DNA of 64,000 nucleotides from Cupriavidus malaysiensis (GCF_001854325.1 NZ_CP017755.1:310001-374000), one strand, 5' to 3'. Counted from the first letter of the stretch, positions 25,607 to 34,883 are shown. Notes: a model not told the origin generated them from the sequence alone. Numbers and translations: made by a program.

Positions 25607-26791
25607 ATGAAAAAACGTCATCGCATCGCGGCCGCCGCGCTGCTGGCCTGTTTGGCCTGTTTGGCCTGTGCGGGCGCCGCCAGCGCGCAGTCCGGCGTCA
25701 CGCTCTACGGCGTGGCCGATGCCAGCGTCGAGTTCGTCAACCACGCGGGCACGGTGCCGACCGCCGCCAACGGCTTCAATCCCGGGCCCGCCAACCAGGT
25801 CGTGCGCCTGAACTCGGGCGGCCTGTCGGGCTCGCGCTGGGGCCTCCGCGGCGTCGAGGACCTGGGGCAGGGACTCAAGGTGAACTTCGTGCTGGAGAGC
25901 GGCTTCAATCTCGACACCGGCACCCTCCAGCAGAGCGGCCGGCTGTTCGGGCGGCAGGCCTTCGTCGGCCTGCAGAGCGCGACGCTCGGCCAGCTTTCGC
26001 TGGGCCGGCAGTACACCTCGCTGTTCGACAGCATGGCGAACTTCGTGCCGGCCTACTTCGCCACGCAGTATGAGCCGGTGGTGATGCTGACCGGCGCCAA
26101 TTTCCGCGAGGACAACACCATCAAGTACAGCGGCACCTTCGGCGCCCTGACGGCCGTCGCGCACTGGTCGTTCGGCACCGGGCTGGCCCTGCCGCAGGTG
26201 GTGGCGGGCGGCGCCGCCATCGGCGGCAACGGCGAGAACCCGGGGCAGTTCCGCCGCGACAGCGCCTACGGCGCCGCGCTCACCTATGGCGCCGGCCCCT
26301 TGGCCGCGGCGCTCGGCTACGACCAGTTCAACCCGAGCATCGGCAGCGGCAGCGGCAGCTTCCGCAAGGCCGCCGCGGCGCTCAGCTACAGCTTCGGCCC
26401 TGCGCGCCTGATCGGCGGCTACCGCTGGGGACAGAACCAGGGCGCGACGGGCGCGGTGATCGGGCGCGACGACTACTACTGGGTGGGCGGCATCTACCAG
26501 GTCACGCCGGCCCTCAGCCTGACGCTCGAGTACGCCTACGACAACCTGAAGAACCTGTACGGCAACAGCGCGCTCGCCAACCCCTGGCAGCTCAACCTGA
26601 TCGCCGGCTACAGCCTGTCGAAGCGCACTGATCTCTACTTCACCGCCGCCTACGCCAGGAACGCCGGACTGGCGCTGGACTCGGCGTCGATCGGCTTTGC
26701 CAACAGCCTGTCGCTGGGCAACAGCTACGCGCCGGCCAGCGGCCAGTCGTCGATGCTGGGCATGGCGGTCGGGATCCGCCACAAGTTCTGA
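25607..26791 (+). CDS. Gram-negative outer-membrane porin (OmpC-like, Burkholderiales type)
   Basis: A 394-residue porin. Residues 1-27 form a signal peptide (lysine-rich start, hydrophobic run with repeated LAC, cut after ASAQ). The mature start SGVTLYGVADASVE is the standard first strand of betaproteobacterial trimeric porins, and the last residue is Phe (IRHKF) as needed for BAM insertion. AGGAGGAG lies six bases before the ATG, a very strong ribosome site. The shared palindrome suggests co-induction with the aryl-acid operon, so it would pass the aromatic acid across the outer membrane. Confidence 0.93.
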   Translation: MKKRHRIAAAALLACLACLACAGAASAQSGVTLYGVADASVEFVNHAGTVPTAANGFNPGPANQVVRLNSGGLSGSRWGLRGVEDLGQGLKVNFVLESGFNLDTGTLQQSGRLFGRQAFVGLQSATLGQLSLGRQYTSLFDSMANFVPAYFATQYEPVVMLTGANFREDNTIKYSGTFGALTAVAHWSFGTGLALPQVVAGGAAIGGNGENPGQFRRDSAYGAALTYGAGPLAAALGYDQFNPSIGSGSGSFRKAAAALSYSFGPARLIGGYRWGQNQGATGAVIGRDDYYWVGGIYQVTPALSLTLEYAYDNLKNLYGNSALANPWQLNLIAGYSLSKRTDLYFTAAYARNAGLALDSASIGFANSLSLGNSYAPASGQSSMLGMAVGIRHKF

Positions 26792-26843
26792 GCGGCCGGA
26801 CGCGGGCCGATGCGCACGCCGGAGGTGCCGTCCGGGTGGCCGC

Positions 26844-27731
26844 TCAGGCGGCTGCGCCGGCGTGCATCGGCACGGCGCCGGCTGCCTGCGGGAACAGCGG
26901 TCCCGCGGCGGGCGCGCCGGGCTGCTCCACCTCGTCCAGCAGCGGCGGGAAGTCCGTCGCGCGCAGCCACTGGGCCAGGAAGGTGCCCAGCGCTTCCAGC
27001 AACACGTCCGAACTCAGCCCCTGCACGCCGCCGAAGGAGGGCGCCACCACCAGCGTGGTGCCCTCGTGCTGGAAGATCTGCAGGCGGTGGGTGGTGTCGG
27101 CCGGCTGCAGCACGGCTTCGCTGCCCGCCACGTCCTGGAAGCCGAAGGCACGCAGGTAGTCGTGGCGATGGCGCTCGCCCAGGCACAGCAGCACGCGCGG
27201 GCGGTGGCGCTGGCGCAGTCCATGCAGGAAGCGGAAGCGTCCGCCTTCGCGGCACAGGCGCAGGAAGGCCGGCCGCGAGCGCAGTTCCGGCTGCTCGGCG
27301 AAGACCTTGGTCCACGGCAGGGCGGCATCGAGCCGCTCGGGCAGCGGGAACAGGTTCAGCTTGAATTCCCAGCCGCGCGGCGCATAGAGGTGGCGGTGGA
27401 AATAGTCGGGCGCCGACATCAGGCTGCGCCCGGGGGGCAGCGCCGCGGCACGCGCCGACGCCATCACCCGCGCGATGCGGTAGTGCGTCTGCCAGCGCGG
27501 CAGCAGGTGGGCATGGCGGCGGCGGTAGGCGGCATCCCACGCGTCCGGCTCGGGGCGGCCCTGCAAGGCCAGCGGCAATGGCATGCCGAGGAAGAGCGGC
27601 ATGGCGTCGCAGATCCAGACCGCCGCCGCCGGATTGCCCCCTTCCATGCCGGCGAACGTCGAGAATGCGCGGTCCAGCGCTTCGCGATCCCACTCTTTGC
27701 GGCCCGGCGCCGCGCTCCTGTTGTGCTGCAT
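26844..27731 (-). CDS. Conserved-looking protein of unknown function
   Basis: I do not recognise this 295-residue soluble protein. It has no signal peptide or membrane helix. Notable stretches are FAGMEGGNPAAAVWICDAMP near the N terminus, GWEFKLNLFPLPE, RPRVLLCLGERHRHDYLRAFGF and VVAPSFGGVQGLSSD. The alternation of short hydrophobic strands and motifs near strand ends recalls the uracil-DNA-glycosylase-like fold, but the match is weak and I would not assign it. The ATG at 27729-27731 is chosen because upstream sequence is repetitive (TTGACCC-like direct repeats). The porin is convergent with it. The 402-base gap to the AraC gene has one promoter candidate only. Confidence 0.6.
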   Translation of the reverse strand: MQHNRSAAPGRKEWDREALDRAFSTFAGMEGGNPAAAVWICDAMPLFLGMPLPLALQGRPEPDAWDAAYRRRHAHLLPRWQTHYRIARVMASARAAALPPGRSLMSAPDYFHRHLYAPRGWEFKLNLFPLPERLDAALPWTKVFAEQPELRSRPAFLRLCREGGRFRFLHGLRQRHRPRVLLCLGERHRHDYLRAFGFQDVAGSEAVLQPADTTHRLQIFQHEGTTLVVAPSFGGVQGLSSDVLLEALGTFLAQWLRATDFPPLLDEVEQPGAPAAGPLFPQAAGAVPMHAGAAA

Positions 27732-28047
27732 GACTTCCCGCCCCCTGACGCTTGACCCTTGACCCTGGACCCGGGATCGCGCGCCGTAGGCCGGCGCGTC
27801 GTCCCGTCGTTGTTCCGCCGTTCTGCTGTTCTGGCTTGCGGAGGCCGCGCGCTCGTGGATGGCGCAGCTTGTCCTCCGCGTTCCCTGCCCGGCGCGCAGG
27901 CACCGGACCGGTGCACGCCTGGCTGGCTCTTGCCGCGGGCGCCGGAGTGGGGGAAGCATGGGGAAGCATGCAATCCCATCGCCGGAGGGCTTGACCATGC
28001 GTCTCAGTTTCTGTGGCGGCGCCGGGGGAAAAAATGCGTGGGCGCTC

Positions 28048-28077
28048 TTGACAGCGCCGCGCCGATGCCGCTACGGT
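28048..28077 (+). promoter_or_regulatory. Possible sigma-70 promoter for the AraC gene
   Basis: TTGACA at 28048-28053 is a perfect -35; TACGGT at 28072-28077, 18 bases on, is a weak -10. It lies 57 bases before the chosen AraC start. The rest of the gap 27732-28133 shows only degenerate direct repeats (TTGACCC/TGGACCC, about 27750-27775). Confidence 0.35.
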
Positions 28078-28133
28078 CGTCCGGCTATCCCGGCCGACAT
28101 ATGCCCCCATCCCATCCGGCCGCGCCACGTTCC

Positions 28134-29141
28134 ATGCCGAATCATCCGATCTGGCCAGGCCATCCGGCGCCGGACGCCGAGCGCGTCACCTTCAGCTACT
28201 TCGACGTTGCGGGCGAGCCGTTCCACCAGCAGCTGCTGGCATGGCGCGGCCGCGTCGGACACGTGATGGATGTGCTGCCGCTGCGCGACCAGCTCGCGCA
28301 GCCCTTCCGCGGCGCCATCGCGCGCTACGACGCCGGCGGCATCGCCTTCACCGACTGCGTGACGGATACGCTGCAGATCGAGCGCACCATCGCCCGCATC
28401 TCGCGCGACAGCGTGCGCAGCTTCGCCTTCCACATCTTCCTGTCGGGCGGCACCGGGATCCTGTCGGGGCGGCGCGCCAGGCGCACCGACGCCGCCGTGG
28501 CCGACGGCATCCTCGGGCTCGATATGGACCAGCCCGTGCGCATGATCCGCCACGCCTGCCGCGTCATCACCCTCTTCGTGTCCGGCCAGGTGCTGGAGGA
28601 CCTGCTGGTCGACCCGGCCACCATCCATGGCCGGGCGATCGGCGCCGACGTGCCGATCGCCCGGCTCATCATCGAGCGGTGCGCGGCCCTGGCGGGCCGC
28701 ATCCGGCGCATGCCGGCGGCCGAGGCGGGCTTCCATCTGCGTGCCATCGTCCGCCTGCTGGCCGAGGCCTACGGCCGGCAGGCCGGATTGCTCGGCAACG
28801 CGCGCGCGGTGGAGCGCGCGCAGATGTACGGCCAGGTGCTGCGGCATATCCGGCACCACCTGCACGAGGCCGAACTGTCGCCGGACAGCGTGCTGGATGC
28901 GCTGGGCCTGGCGCGCCCCTCGGTCTACCGGCTGTTCCAGCACGAGGGCGGGCTGGCCCGCTACATCCAGCGGCTGCGCCTGCGCCTGGCCGCGCACGAG
29001 CTGGTGGCCTTCCCGCAGATACCGGTCAAGGACATTGCCTACGCCTGCGGCTTCAAGACCCCGTCGGACTTCTCGCGCGCCTTCCGCCGCGCCTACGAGA
29101 TGACGCCGCAGGAGCTGCGCATGCCGGCTGCCCCGGTCTGA
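28134..29141 (+). CDS. AraC-family transcriptional regulator
   Basis: A 335-residue regulator. The N-terminal half (about 15-200) fits the AraC-binding-like domain with FHQQLLAWRGRVGHV. The C-terminal double helix-turn-helix spans about 230-330 (LSPDSVLDALGLARPSVYRLFQHEGGLARYIQRLRL and IPVKDIAYACGFKTPSDFSRAFRRAYEMTPQELR, split by a short linker). Start 28134 or 28101 cannot be separated, as neither has a good ribosome site. It is not next to a clear operon; the alpha/beta hydrolase 253 bases downstream is the nearest target. Confidence 0.87.
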   Translation: MPNHPIWPGHPAPDAERVTFSYFDVAGEPFHQQLLAWRGRVGHVMDVLPLRDQLAQPFRGAIARYDAGGIAFTDCVTDTLQIERTIARISRDSVRSFAFHIFLSGGTGILSGRRARRTDAAVADGILGLDMDQPVRMIRHACRVITLFVSGQVLEDLLVDPATIHGRAIGADVPIARLIIERCAALAGRIRRMPAAEAGFHLRAIVRLLAEAYGRQAGLLGNARAVERAQMYGQVLRHIRHHLHEAELSPDSVLDALGLARPSVYRLFQHEGGLARYIQRLRLRLAAHELVAFPQIPVKDIAYACGFKTPSDFSRAFRRAYEMTPQELRMPAAPV

Positions 29142-29244
29142 CCCGGGTGCCTGGTACTGCGCTCGGCCCACGAAGGCGCGCAGTGATGGAAAATGTGCCC
29201 GGATGTGTCTTGATCGCCGTGATCGCGCCGCCCTTGCTTCCGCG

Positions 29245-29365
29245 AGGCCGGCCGACCCGCCGGCACCGGCCCTGGCCGTGCTGGCGGCGGCGCGCCTGCC
29301 GCTGCTGCCGACCGTGATCGTCGGCGTGGCCGCCGCAGGCGTGCTCCGGCATCTGCTCGGATACG
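29245..29365 (+). pseudogene. Possible AzlD-type permease C-terminal remnant
   Basis: In frame with the following hydrolase, the codons encode PALAVLAAARLPLLPTVIV and then GVAAAGVLRHLLG, which resembles the last helix pair of AzlD branched-chain amino acid exporters. There is no start, no upstream part and no azlC nearby. It may be coincidence in hydrophobic GC-rich sequence, so this is only a suggestion. Confidence 0.3.
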
Positions 29366-29394
29366 GGACAACAAATAGGGATCACGAAAGCACC

Positions 29395-30219
29395 ATGGAT
29401 GCACCGCAACTCATCACCGAGGACCACTGGATCGACACCGCCCACGGACGCGTCTTCGCGCGCAGCTGGCAGGACGGGGATGCCGCCGCGGCCGGCCTGC
29501 CGCCCATCGTGCTGATGCACGACTCGCTCGGCTGCGTGCGCCTGTGGGGCACCTTCCCGGCCACGCTGGCGCGCCACAGCGGGCGCCGCGTGATCGCCTA
29601 CGACCGGCCCGGTTTCGGCGAGTCCGAGGCACGCGCCGACCGGCTCGGCCCGGACTTCGTACGGGCCGAGTCCACCGAGGTCTTCCCGCGCCTGCGCGCG
29701 CAGCTTGGCATCGGGCGCTTCGTCGTGATGGGGCACAGCGTCGGCGGCGGCATGGCGACCTATTGCGCGGCGGCGGCCGGCGATGACTGCGAAGCCCTGG
29801 TCACCGAAGCGGCCCAGGCCTTCGTCGAAGAGAAGACGCTGGCCGGCATCCGCGATGCCAAGGTCCAGTTCGCCCAGCCCGAGCAGTTCCAGCGCCTGGC
29901 GCGCTATCACGGCGGCAAGACGCAGTGGGTGCTGGATGCCTGGATCGGGACCTGGCTGGGACCGGCCTTCGCCGACTGGTCGCTGGCGGACACGCTGCCG
30001 TCGGTGCGCTGCCCGCTGCTGGCCATCCACGGCAGCGAAGACGAGTACGGCTCCGACGTGCATCCGGACATGTTCACGCGCCTGGCCGGCGGGCCGGCGC
30101 AGATGGAGCTGATGCCCGACACGCGCCACGTGCCCCATCGCGAACGCGAGCAGCAAGTGGCGCAGCGCATCGCGGCCTTCCTGGACGCCGTGCCCGGCAT
30201 GCGGGCGGCGGCGCGCTGA
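29395..30219 (+). CDS. Alpha/beta-fold hydrolase
   Basis: A 274-residue hydrolase with HDSLG (oxyanion region, 42-46), VIAYDRPGFGESEA, nucleophile Ser115 in GHSVGGG, a late aspartate in AIHGSEDEYG and histidines in DTRHVPHRE. This is the canonical epoxide-hydrolase/haloperoxidase-like layout without a large cap. The ATG at 29395 follows a weak GAAAG site; the in-frame extension upstream looks like an unrelated remnant. It stands alone, so a substrate cannot be proposed. Confidence 0.85.
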   Translation: MDAPQLITEDHWIDTAHGRVFARSWQDGDAAAAGLPPIVLMHDSLGCVRLWGTFPATLARHSGRRVIAYDRPGFGESEARADRLGPDFVRAESTEVFPRLRAQLGIGRFVVMGHSVGGGMATYCAAAAGDDCEALVTEAAQAFVEEKTLAGIRDAKVQFAQPEQFQRLARYHGGKTQWVLDAWIGTWLGPAFADWSLADTLPSVRCPLLAIHGSEDEYGSDVHPDMFTRLAGGPAQMELMPDTRHVPHREREQQVAQRIAAFLDAVPGMRAAAR

Positions 30220-30238
30220 GCGCAGCGCCGCGCGCCGG

Positions 30239-31261
30239 CTAGCGGGTGGGGCGCTGCCTGCCTTGGCGCGCCGTACGCGGCGGCCGCGCGCCGGAAGCGC
30301 CGGCCGCGCCGGCTGCGTCGGCCGGCCCGATGCCGGCGGGCTCCCGCACCGGGTCCGGCGCTGCCGCCGCGCTGCGCTCGAGGAAGCCGACCAGCAGTTG
30401 CGCGGCGGGAGAGAGCAGGGCGACGTCGCGGAAGCAGATGGCGAAGCGGCGCCGTGCCCAGCCGTCGCGCAAGGGGATGATGCACAGCCCCAGTGCCGGC
30501 GCGACCTGCTGCGCGATTTCCGCCGGGAAGACGGCGATGCCCAGTCCGGCCCGCACGCAGCGCAGCGCGGCCTCGAAGGTGGACACCACGGCACGGTAGG
30601 CGATGCGCCGGCCGAGGATGGCGGCGTGCCGCTCCAGCATGGTCTGCACGGCCGTCTGCGCCGGCATGCCGACCTGGTCGAAGGCCAGTGTGTCCTCGAA
30701 GCGGCAGGCCTCCAGCCGTGCCAGCGGATGGGCGGCGGGCACCACCACGGCCAGGTGGTCGCTGCGGTAGGGCCGGGTCTGGAAGCCCTCCAGGTCGGCC
30801 GCATCCCAGCAGATGCCGAGCGGCGCCGAGCCTTCGCGCAGCGAGCGCACGATCTCCGTGCTGAGGCTCTCCTCGATGGTGACGCCGATATCGCGGTGCT
30901 CCGGCTGGCGCAGGAAGGCGGCGATGTCGTCCGGCAGCGATTCCGCCAGTGACGAGGTGGTGGCGAGCAGCCGCACCTGGCCGCGCACGCCGGCGCCGTA
31001 GTCGGCCATGTCGCGCGCCACGCGGCCGGCGGCGGCCAGCATGGCGCGCGCGTGGGCCAGCACGATCTCGCCGGCGGGCGTCGGGATCACGCCGCGGCGG
31101 CGGCGTTCCAGCAGCGTGGCGCCCACCGTTTCCTCCAACTGTGCCAGCCGCTTGCTGATGGCCGAGGCCACGATGTGCTCCTGTTCGCCGGCGCGCGCCA
31201 TATTGCGCGTCTCGCAGACGGCGACGAACAGGCGCAGGGTGGTGAGGTCGAGGTCTCGCAT
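30239..31261 (-). CDS. LysR-family regulator of the HMGL/CoA-transferase operon
   Basis: A 340-residue LysR protein. The N-terminal winged helix is LDLTTLRLFVAVCETRNMARAGEQEHIVASAISKRLAQLE (in parts), followed by a periplasmic-binding-like effector domain to about residue 300. The last 40 residues are an Ala/Pro/Arg-rich tail that is unusual for the family. It diverges from the HMG-CoA-lyase-like gene, and a 17-bp palindrome with the T-N11-A core lies in the shared gap. The start is the ATG at 31259-31261. Confidence 0.9.
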   Translation of the reverse strand: MRDLDLTTLRLFVAVCETRNMARAGEQEHIVASAISKRLAQLEETVGATLLERRRRGVIPTPAGEIVLAHARAMLAAAGRVARDMADYGAGVRGQVRLLATTSSLAESLPDDIAAFLRQPEHRDIGVTIEESLSTEIVRSLREGSAPLGICWDAADLEGFQTRPYRSDHLAVVVPAAHPLARLEACRFEDTLAFDQVGMPAQTAVQTMLERHAAILGRRIAYRAVVSTFEAALRCVRAGLGIAVFPAEIAQQVAPALGLCIIPLRDGWARRRFAICFRDVALLSPAAQLLVGFLERSAAAAPDPVREPAGIGPADAAGAAGASGARPPRTARQGRQRPTR

Positions 31262-31369
31262 GGCGCAGGTGGGGAGTCCAGGGTTCCGGTCGGGAAGGCA
31301 CGGGCCGGCAGCGGGCCGGGAGGATGCCGACCCGGCAACGTTACCGCCAGCCGAGGCCGCGGCGCAAGG

Positions 31370-31386
31370 CTTTCCATTTCGGAAAG
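31370..31386. promoter_or_regulatory. LysR-type operator palindrome
   Basis: CTTTCC-ATTTC-GGAAAG is a perfect 6-5-6 palindrome and contains a T-N11-A LysR core. It sits in the 258-base gap between the divergent LysR and HMGL genes, the usual place for such a site. Confidence 0.65.
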
Positions 31387-31519
31387 TTATCGTGCGCAAA
31401 TCATCGCTTCTCCAGGACAGCGGAAGGCCATAGAGTGAATCCCGTCGCTTCCCGCCGGGAAGCCCTCCCCACCGATTCCCGCTTCCCCGATTCCCGTTCC
31501 CCGTTCCCCGTTCTCCGCC

Positions 31520-32467
31520 ATGACCTCTACCTACCCCCGCCGCGCCGTGATCCGCGAGGTCGGCCTGCGCGACGGCCTGCAGAGCCTGCAGGCGATCCTG
31601 CCGACCGCGCACAAGAAGACCTGGATCGCCGCCGCGCACGCCGCCGGCCAGCGCGAGATCGAGGTCGGCTCCTTCGTGCCGGCACGCCTGCTGCCGCAGC
31701 TCGCCGACACCGCCGAGCTGGTGGCCTTCGCGCGTACCCTGCCGGGCCTGTCGGTCTCGGTGCTGGTGCCGAACCTGCGCGGCGCGCAGGACGCCATCGC
31801 CAGCGGCGCCGACCTGATGGTGGTGCCGCTCTCCGCCAGCCACGCCCACAGCCTGGCCAACCTGCGCAAGACCCCGGACGAGGTGGTCGCGGAGGTGGCC
31901 CGCATGCGCGCGGCGCGCGACGCGGCCGGTGCGCGCACGCTGATCGAGGGCGGGGTCGGCACCGCCTTCGGCTGCACCATCCAGGGCGCGGTCGATGCCG
32001 GCGAAGTGCTGCGCCTGATGCAGGCGCTGCTCGATGCCGGCGCCGACCGCGTCAGCCTTGCCGACACCGTCGGCTATGCCGACCCCGCCATGGTCGGCGC
32101 GCTGTTCGAACGGGCCCTCGCCATCGCCGGCGAGCGCCTGTGGTGCGGCCACTTCCACGACACGCGCGGGCTCGGGCTGGCCAATGTGCTGGCGGCACTG
32201 CAATGCGGCGTGACACGTTTCGACGCCTGCCTGGCCGGCATCGGCGGCTGCCCGCACGCGCCCGGCGCGAGCGGCAACGTCGCCAGCGAGGACCTGGCCT
32301 ACATGCTGGGCAGCATGGGCATCGACACCGGCCTCGACATCGGCCGCCTGCTGTCCCTGCGTGCCGAGGTGGCCGGGTGGCTGCAGGGCGAGACGCTGCA
32401 TGGCACGCTGGCGCGCGCCGGCCTGCCCAGGACCTTTGCCGCGGCGCCCGCGCGCGCGGCGGCCTGA
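31520..32467 (+). CDS. Hydroxymethylglutaryl-CoA lyase-like enzyme
   Basis: A 315-residue TIM-barrel lyase of the HMGL-like family. RDGLQ (17-21) carries the catalytic Arg-Asp, GHFHDTRGLGLAN gives the metal-binding His pair, and GIGGCPHAPGASGNVASED contains the active-site cysteine loop typical of HMG-CoA lyase. It splits (S)-HMG-CoA or a related 3-hydroxy-3-carboxymethyl acyl-CoA (e.g. citramalyl-CoA) into acetyl-CoA and a keto acid. The next gene encodes a CoA transferase, which would make the substrate from a free acid. No Shine-Dalgarno is seen; the ATG follows a CCCGTTCC-type tract. Confidence 0.88.
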   Translation: MTSTYPRRAVIREVGLRDGLQSLQAILPTAHKKTWIAAAHAAGQREIEVGSFVPARLLPQLADTAELVAFARTLPGLSVSVLVPNLRGAQDAIASGADLMVVPLSASHAHSLANLRKTPDEVVAEVARMRAARDAAGARTLIEGGVGTAFGCTIQGAVDAGEVLRLMQALLDAGADRVSLADTVGYADPAMVGALFERALAIAGERLWCGHFHDTRGLGLANVLAALQCGVTRFDACLAGIGGCPHAPGASGNVASEDLAYMLGSMGIDTGLDIGRLLSLRAEVAGWLQGETLHGTLARAGLPRTFAAAPARAAA

Positions 32468-32478
32468 GGGGAGACGCA

Positions 32479-33684
32479 ATGGCCATCGACGAGCACGAAG
32501 ACACCCTGGCGGCCGCTCGCGCCGGCAGGCCAGATGAGGCCGGCGCGCTGCCGCTCGCCGGCCTCCGCGTGGTGGAGTTCTCCCATATGGTGATGGGCCC
32601 CACCTGCGGCATGATCCTGGCCGACCTCGGCGCCGAGGTGATCAAGGTCGAGCCGCCCGGCGGCGACAAGACGCGCCGGCTGCCCGGCCTGGGCATCGGT
32701 TTCTTCCGCGCCTTCAACCGCAACAAGAAGAGCGTGGTGCTGGACATCACCACCGCCGCCGGACAGGCTGCCGCGATCGAGCTCGCCGGCCAGTGCGACG
32801 TGCTGCTGGAAAACTTCCGCCCGGGCCTGATGCAGGAGTTCGGCCTCGGCTACGAGGCGCTGTCGGCCCGCTTTCCCCGCCTCGTCTACGCCTCGCACAA
32901 AGGCTTCCTGCCGGGGCCGTACGAGAAGCGGCTGGCGCTCGACGAAGTGGTGCAGATGATGGCGGGCCTGTCCTACATGACGGGCCCGCCGGGACGCCCG
33001 CTGCGTGCCGGCGCCTCGGTCAACGACATCATGGGCGGCATGTTCGGCGCCATCGGCGTGCTGGCCGCGCTGCGCGAGCGCGAGCGTACCGGCCGCGGGC
33101 AGGAGATCCAGAGCGCGCTGTTCGAGAACTGCGTGTTCCTGGCCGCCCAGCACATGCAGCAGTTCGCCATGACGGGCGAGATCCCGCCGCCGATGCCGGC
33201 GCGCGTCTCGGCCTGGAGCGTGTACGACGTCTTCACGCTGGCCGGCGGCGAGCAGCTCTTCATCGGCGCGGTCAGCGACAAGCAGTTCATCACCTTGTGC
33301 AAGGTGCTGGGCCACCCGGAGCTGGCCACCCGCCCCGAGTACGCCGACAACGCCGCGCGCGTGGCCGTGCGCCCGCAACTGCTGGAAGCGCTGGGCGCCA
33401 TCCTGCGGCACCACCGCGCCGAAGACCTGGCCCCCCGGCTGGAAGCGGCCGGGGTGCCCTACGCGCCGATCATGCGCCCGGACCAGTTGCTGGACGACCC
33501 CCACCTGGTGGGCAGCGGCGGGCTGGTGCCGATGCCGATGGACGACGGCAGCGTCGCCCCCACGGTGCTGCTGCCGCTGCTGATGGGCGGGCGCCGCCCT
33601 GGCGTGCGCCGCCCCTTGCCGAAGGCCGGCGAACACAACGCCGAACTCTTTCCCGGGCACGCCGAGGCGTGCGGCGGCAGCTGA
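32479..33684 (+). CDS. CaiB/BaiF family III CoA-transferase
   Basis: A 401-residue protein. ADLGAEVIKVEPPGGDKTR is the family N-terminal block, ENFRPG binds CoA, and Asp155 in LALDEVVQ is the residue expected to form the acyl-enzyme anhydride. The C-terminal GRRPGVRRPLPKAGEHNAEL is the usual tail. It begins 11 bases after the HMGL stop. The pair looks like a free-acid entry route: CoA is moved from succinyl-CoA to a 3-hydroxy-3-methylglutarate- or citramalate-like acid, which is then cleaved by the lyase. Exact acid unknown. Confidence 0.9.
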   Translation: MAIDEHEDTLAAARAGRPDEAGALPLAGLRVVEFSHMVMGPTCGMILADLGAEVIKVEPPGGDKTRRLPGLGIGFFRAFNRNKKSVVLDITTAAGQAAAIELAGQCDVLLENFRPGLMQEFGLGYEALSARFPRLVYASHKGFLPGPYEKRLALDEVVQMMAGLSYMTGPPGRPLRAGASVNDIMGGMFGAIGVLAALRERERTGRGQEIQSALFENCVFLAAQHMQQFAMTGEIPPPMPARVSAWSVYDVFTLAGGEQLFIGAVSDKQFITLCKVLGHPELATRPEYADNAARVAVRPQLLEALGAILRHHRAEDLAPRLEAAGVPYAPIMRPDQLLDDPHLVGSGGLVPMPMDDGSVAPTVLLPLLMGGRRPGVRRPLPKAGEHNAELFPGHAEACGGS

Positions 33685-33765
33685 GCGCGCGGCGCCCCGT
33701 CATCGAGCGCGCAGACAAGGCCACGACAGAGCCAGGACAAGACAAAACCCAGACCGGAGACAACC

Positions 33766-34788
33766 ATGCACCAGCCCGACCCGCGTGCCCCCGCGCACGC
33801 CGACTCCCCCGCCCGGCCCGCCCGCCGCACCCTGCTGAAGCTGGCGGCGCTCGCCGCCGCCGCGGCCTGCCTGCCACCGGCGCCGGCCCTGGCCCAGGGC
33901 GGCAGGCCGCTCAGGCTGATCCTGCCGATCAGCGCCGGCTCGGGCGTGGACGTCATCGCGCGCGCCGCCGCCCCCGCGCTGGGCAAGGCGCTCGGGCAGC
34001 CGGTGGTGATCGAGAACCTGCCGGGCGCGGGCGGCATCACCGGCGCGGCGGCGGTGGTCAAGGCGCAGCCGGACGGCAACACGCTCGGCCTGGTGTCGAA
34101 CAACCACGTCATCAATCCGAGCGTGTACCGCGCGATGCCCTTCGATGCCGTCAAGGACGTCACCGCCATCAGCGTGATCGGCGCCACGCCGCTGGTGCTG
34201 GTGGTCAATCCCAAGGTGCCGGCGAAGAACGTCAAGGAACTGGTGGCGCTGCTCAAGGCGAAGCCCGATGCCTACAACCTGGCCTCGTCCGGCAATGGCA
34301 CCATCCTCCACCTGGCCGGCGAGATGTTCCTGGGCGAGGCGGGCGTCAAGGCCCACCACGTGCCCTACAAGGGCACCGGGCCGATGATCACCGACCTGCT
34401 GGGCGGCCAGGTCGAGATGGGCGTGGTGGCGCTGAACGCGGTGCTGCCCTACCTGAAGGCCGGCACGCTGCGCGCCATCGGCCTGTGCGGCCACGCCCGC
34501 TCGCCGGCGGCGCCGGACCTGCCGACCATCGCCGAACAGGGTTTGCCGCGCTACGACGTCGAGGGCTGGTTCGCCGTGATCGGCCCGCCCGGGATGAAGC
34601 CGGCCGACGTCCAGCGCATCCACGACGCCTTCGCCGCCGCCTTCACCAGCCCCGAGGTCGCCGACGCCATGAAGCGGCTCGCCACCGTGGTCGAGCCCGG
34701 CACGCCGGCTGCCGCGGCGAGCTTCTTCCGCGCCGAGGCCGAGCGCTATGCGCGCCTGGTCAAGGCCAGCCACGTGGTCGTCGAATAG
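33766..34788 (+). CDS. Bug/TctC-family periplasmic solute receptor
   Basis: A 340-residue tripartite-tricarboxylate-transport type receptor. The leader carries ARRTLLKLAALAAAAA, with a twin-Arg-like start, cut near ALAQ. The mature part has the family features LRLILPISAGSGVDVIAR, VIENLPGAGGITGA, HVPYKGTGPMITDLLGGQVEM and the late WFAVIGPPGMKP. No TctA/TctB genes follow, which is normal for orphan Bug receptors of this group of bacteria. It most likely binds the acid processed by the HMGL/CoA transferase pair. Confidence 0.92.
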   Translation: MHQPDPRAPAHADSPARPARRTLLKLAALAAAAACLPPAPALAQGGRPLRLILPISAGSGVDVIARAAAPALGKALGQPVVIENLPGAGGITGAAAVVKAQPDGNTLGLVSNNHVINPSVYRAMPFDAVKDVTAISVIGATPLVLVVNPKVPAKNVKELVALLKAKPDAYNLASSGNGTILHLAGEMFLGEAGVKAHHVPYKGTGPMITDLLGGQVEMGVVALNAVLPYLKAGTLRAIGLCGHARSPAAPDLPTIAEQGLPRYDVEGWFAVIGPPGMKPADVQRIHDAFAAAFTSPEVADAMKRLATVVEPGTPAAAASFFRAEAERYARLVKASHVVVE

Positions 34789-34820
34789 ACGGGCCGCACG
34801 ACCCGCCGCGCTTCCCACAT

Positions 34821-34883
34821 CCCGCAGCCCGCAACCCGCAACCCGCAACCCGCAACCCGCAACCCACAACCCGCAGCCCACAC
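34821..34883 (+). repeat. Heptanucleotide tandem repeat (CCCGCAA, nine units)
   Basis: Nine consecutive 7-base units, six matching CCCGCA(A/G) and others differing at one or two bases, fill the space between the Bug gene and the next ATG. The repeat occupies the place where a ribosome binding site should be. Confidence 0.95.
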
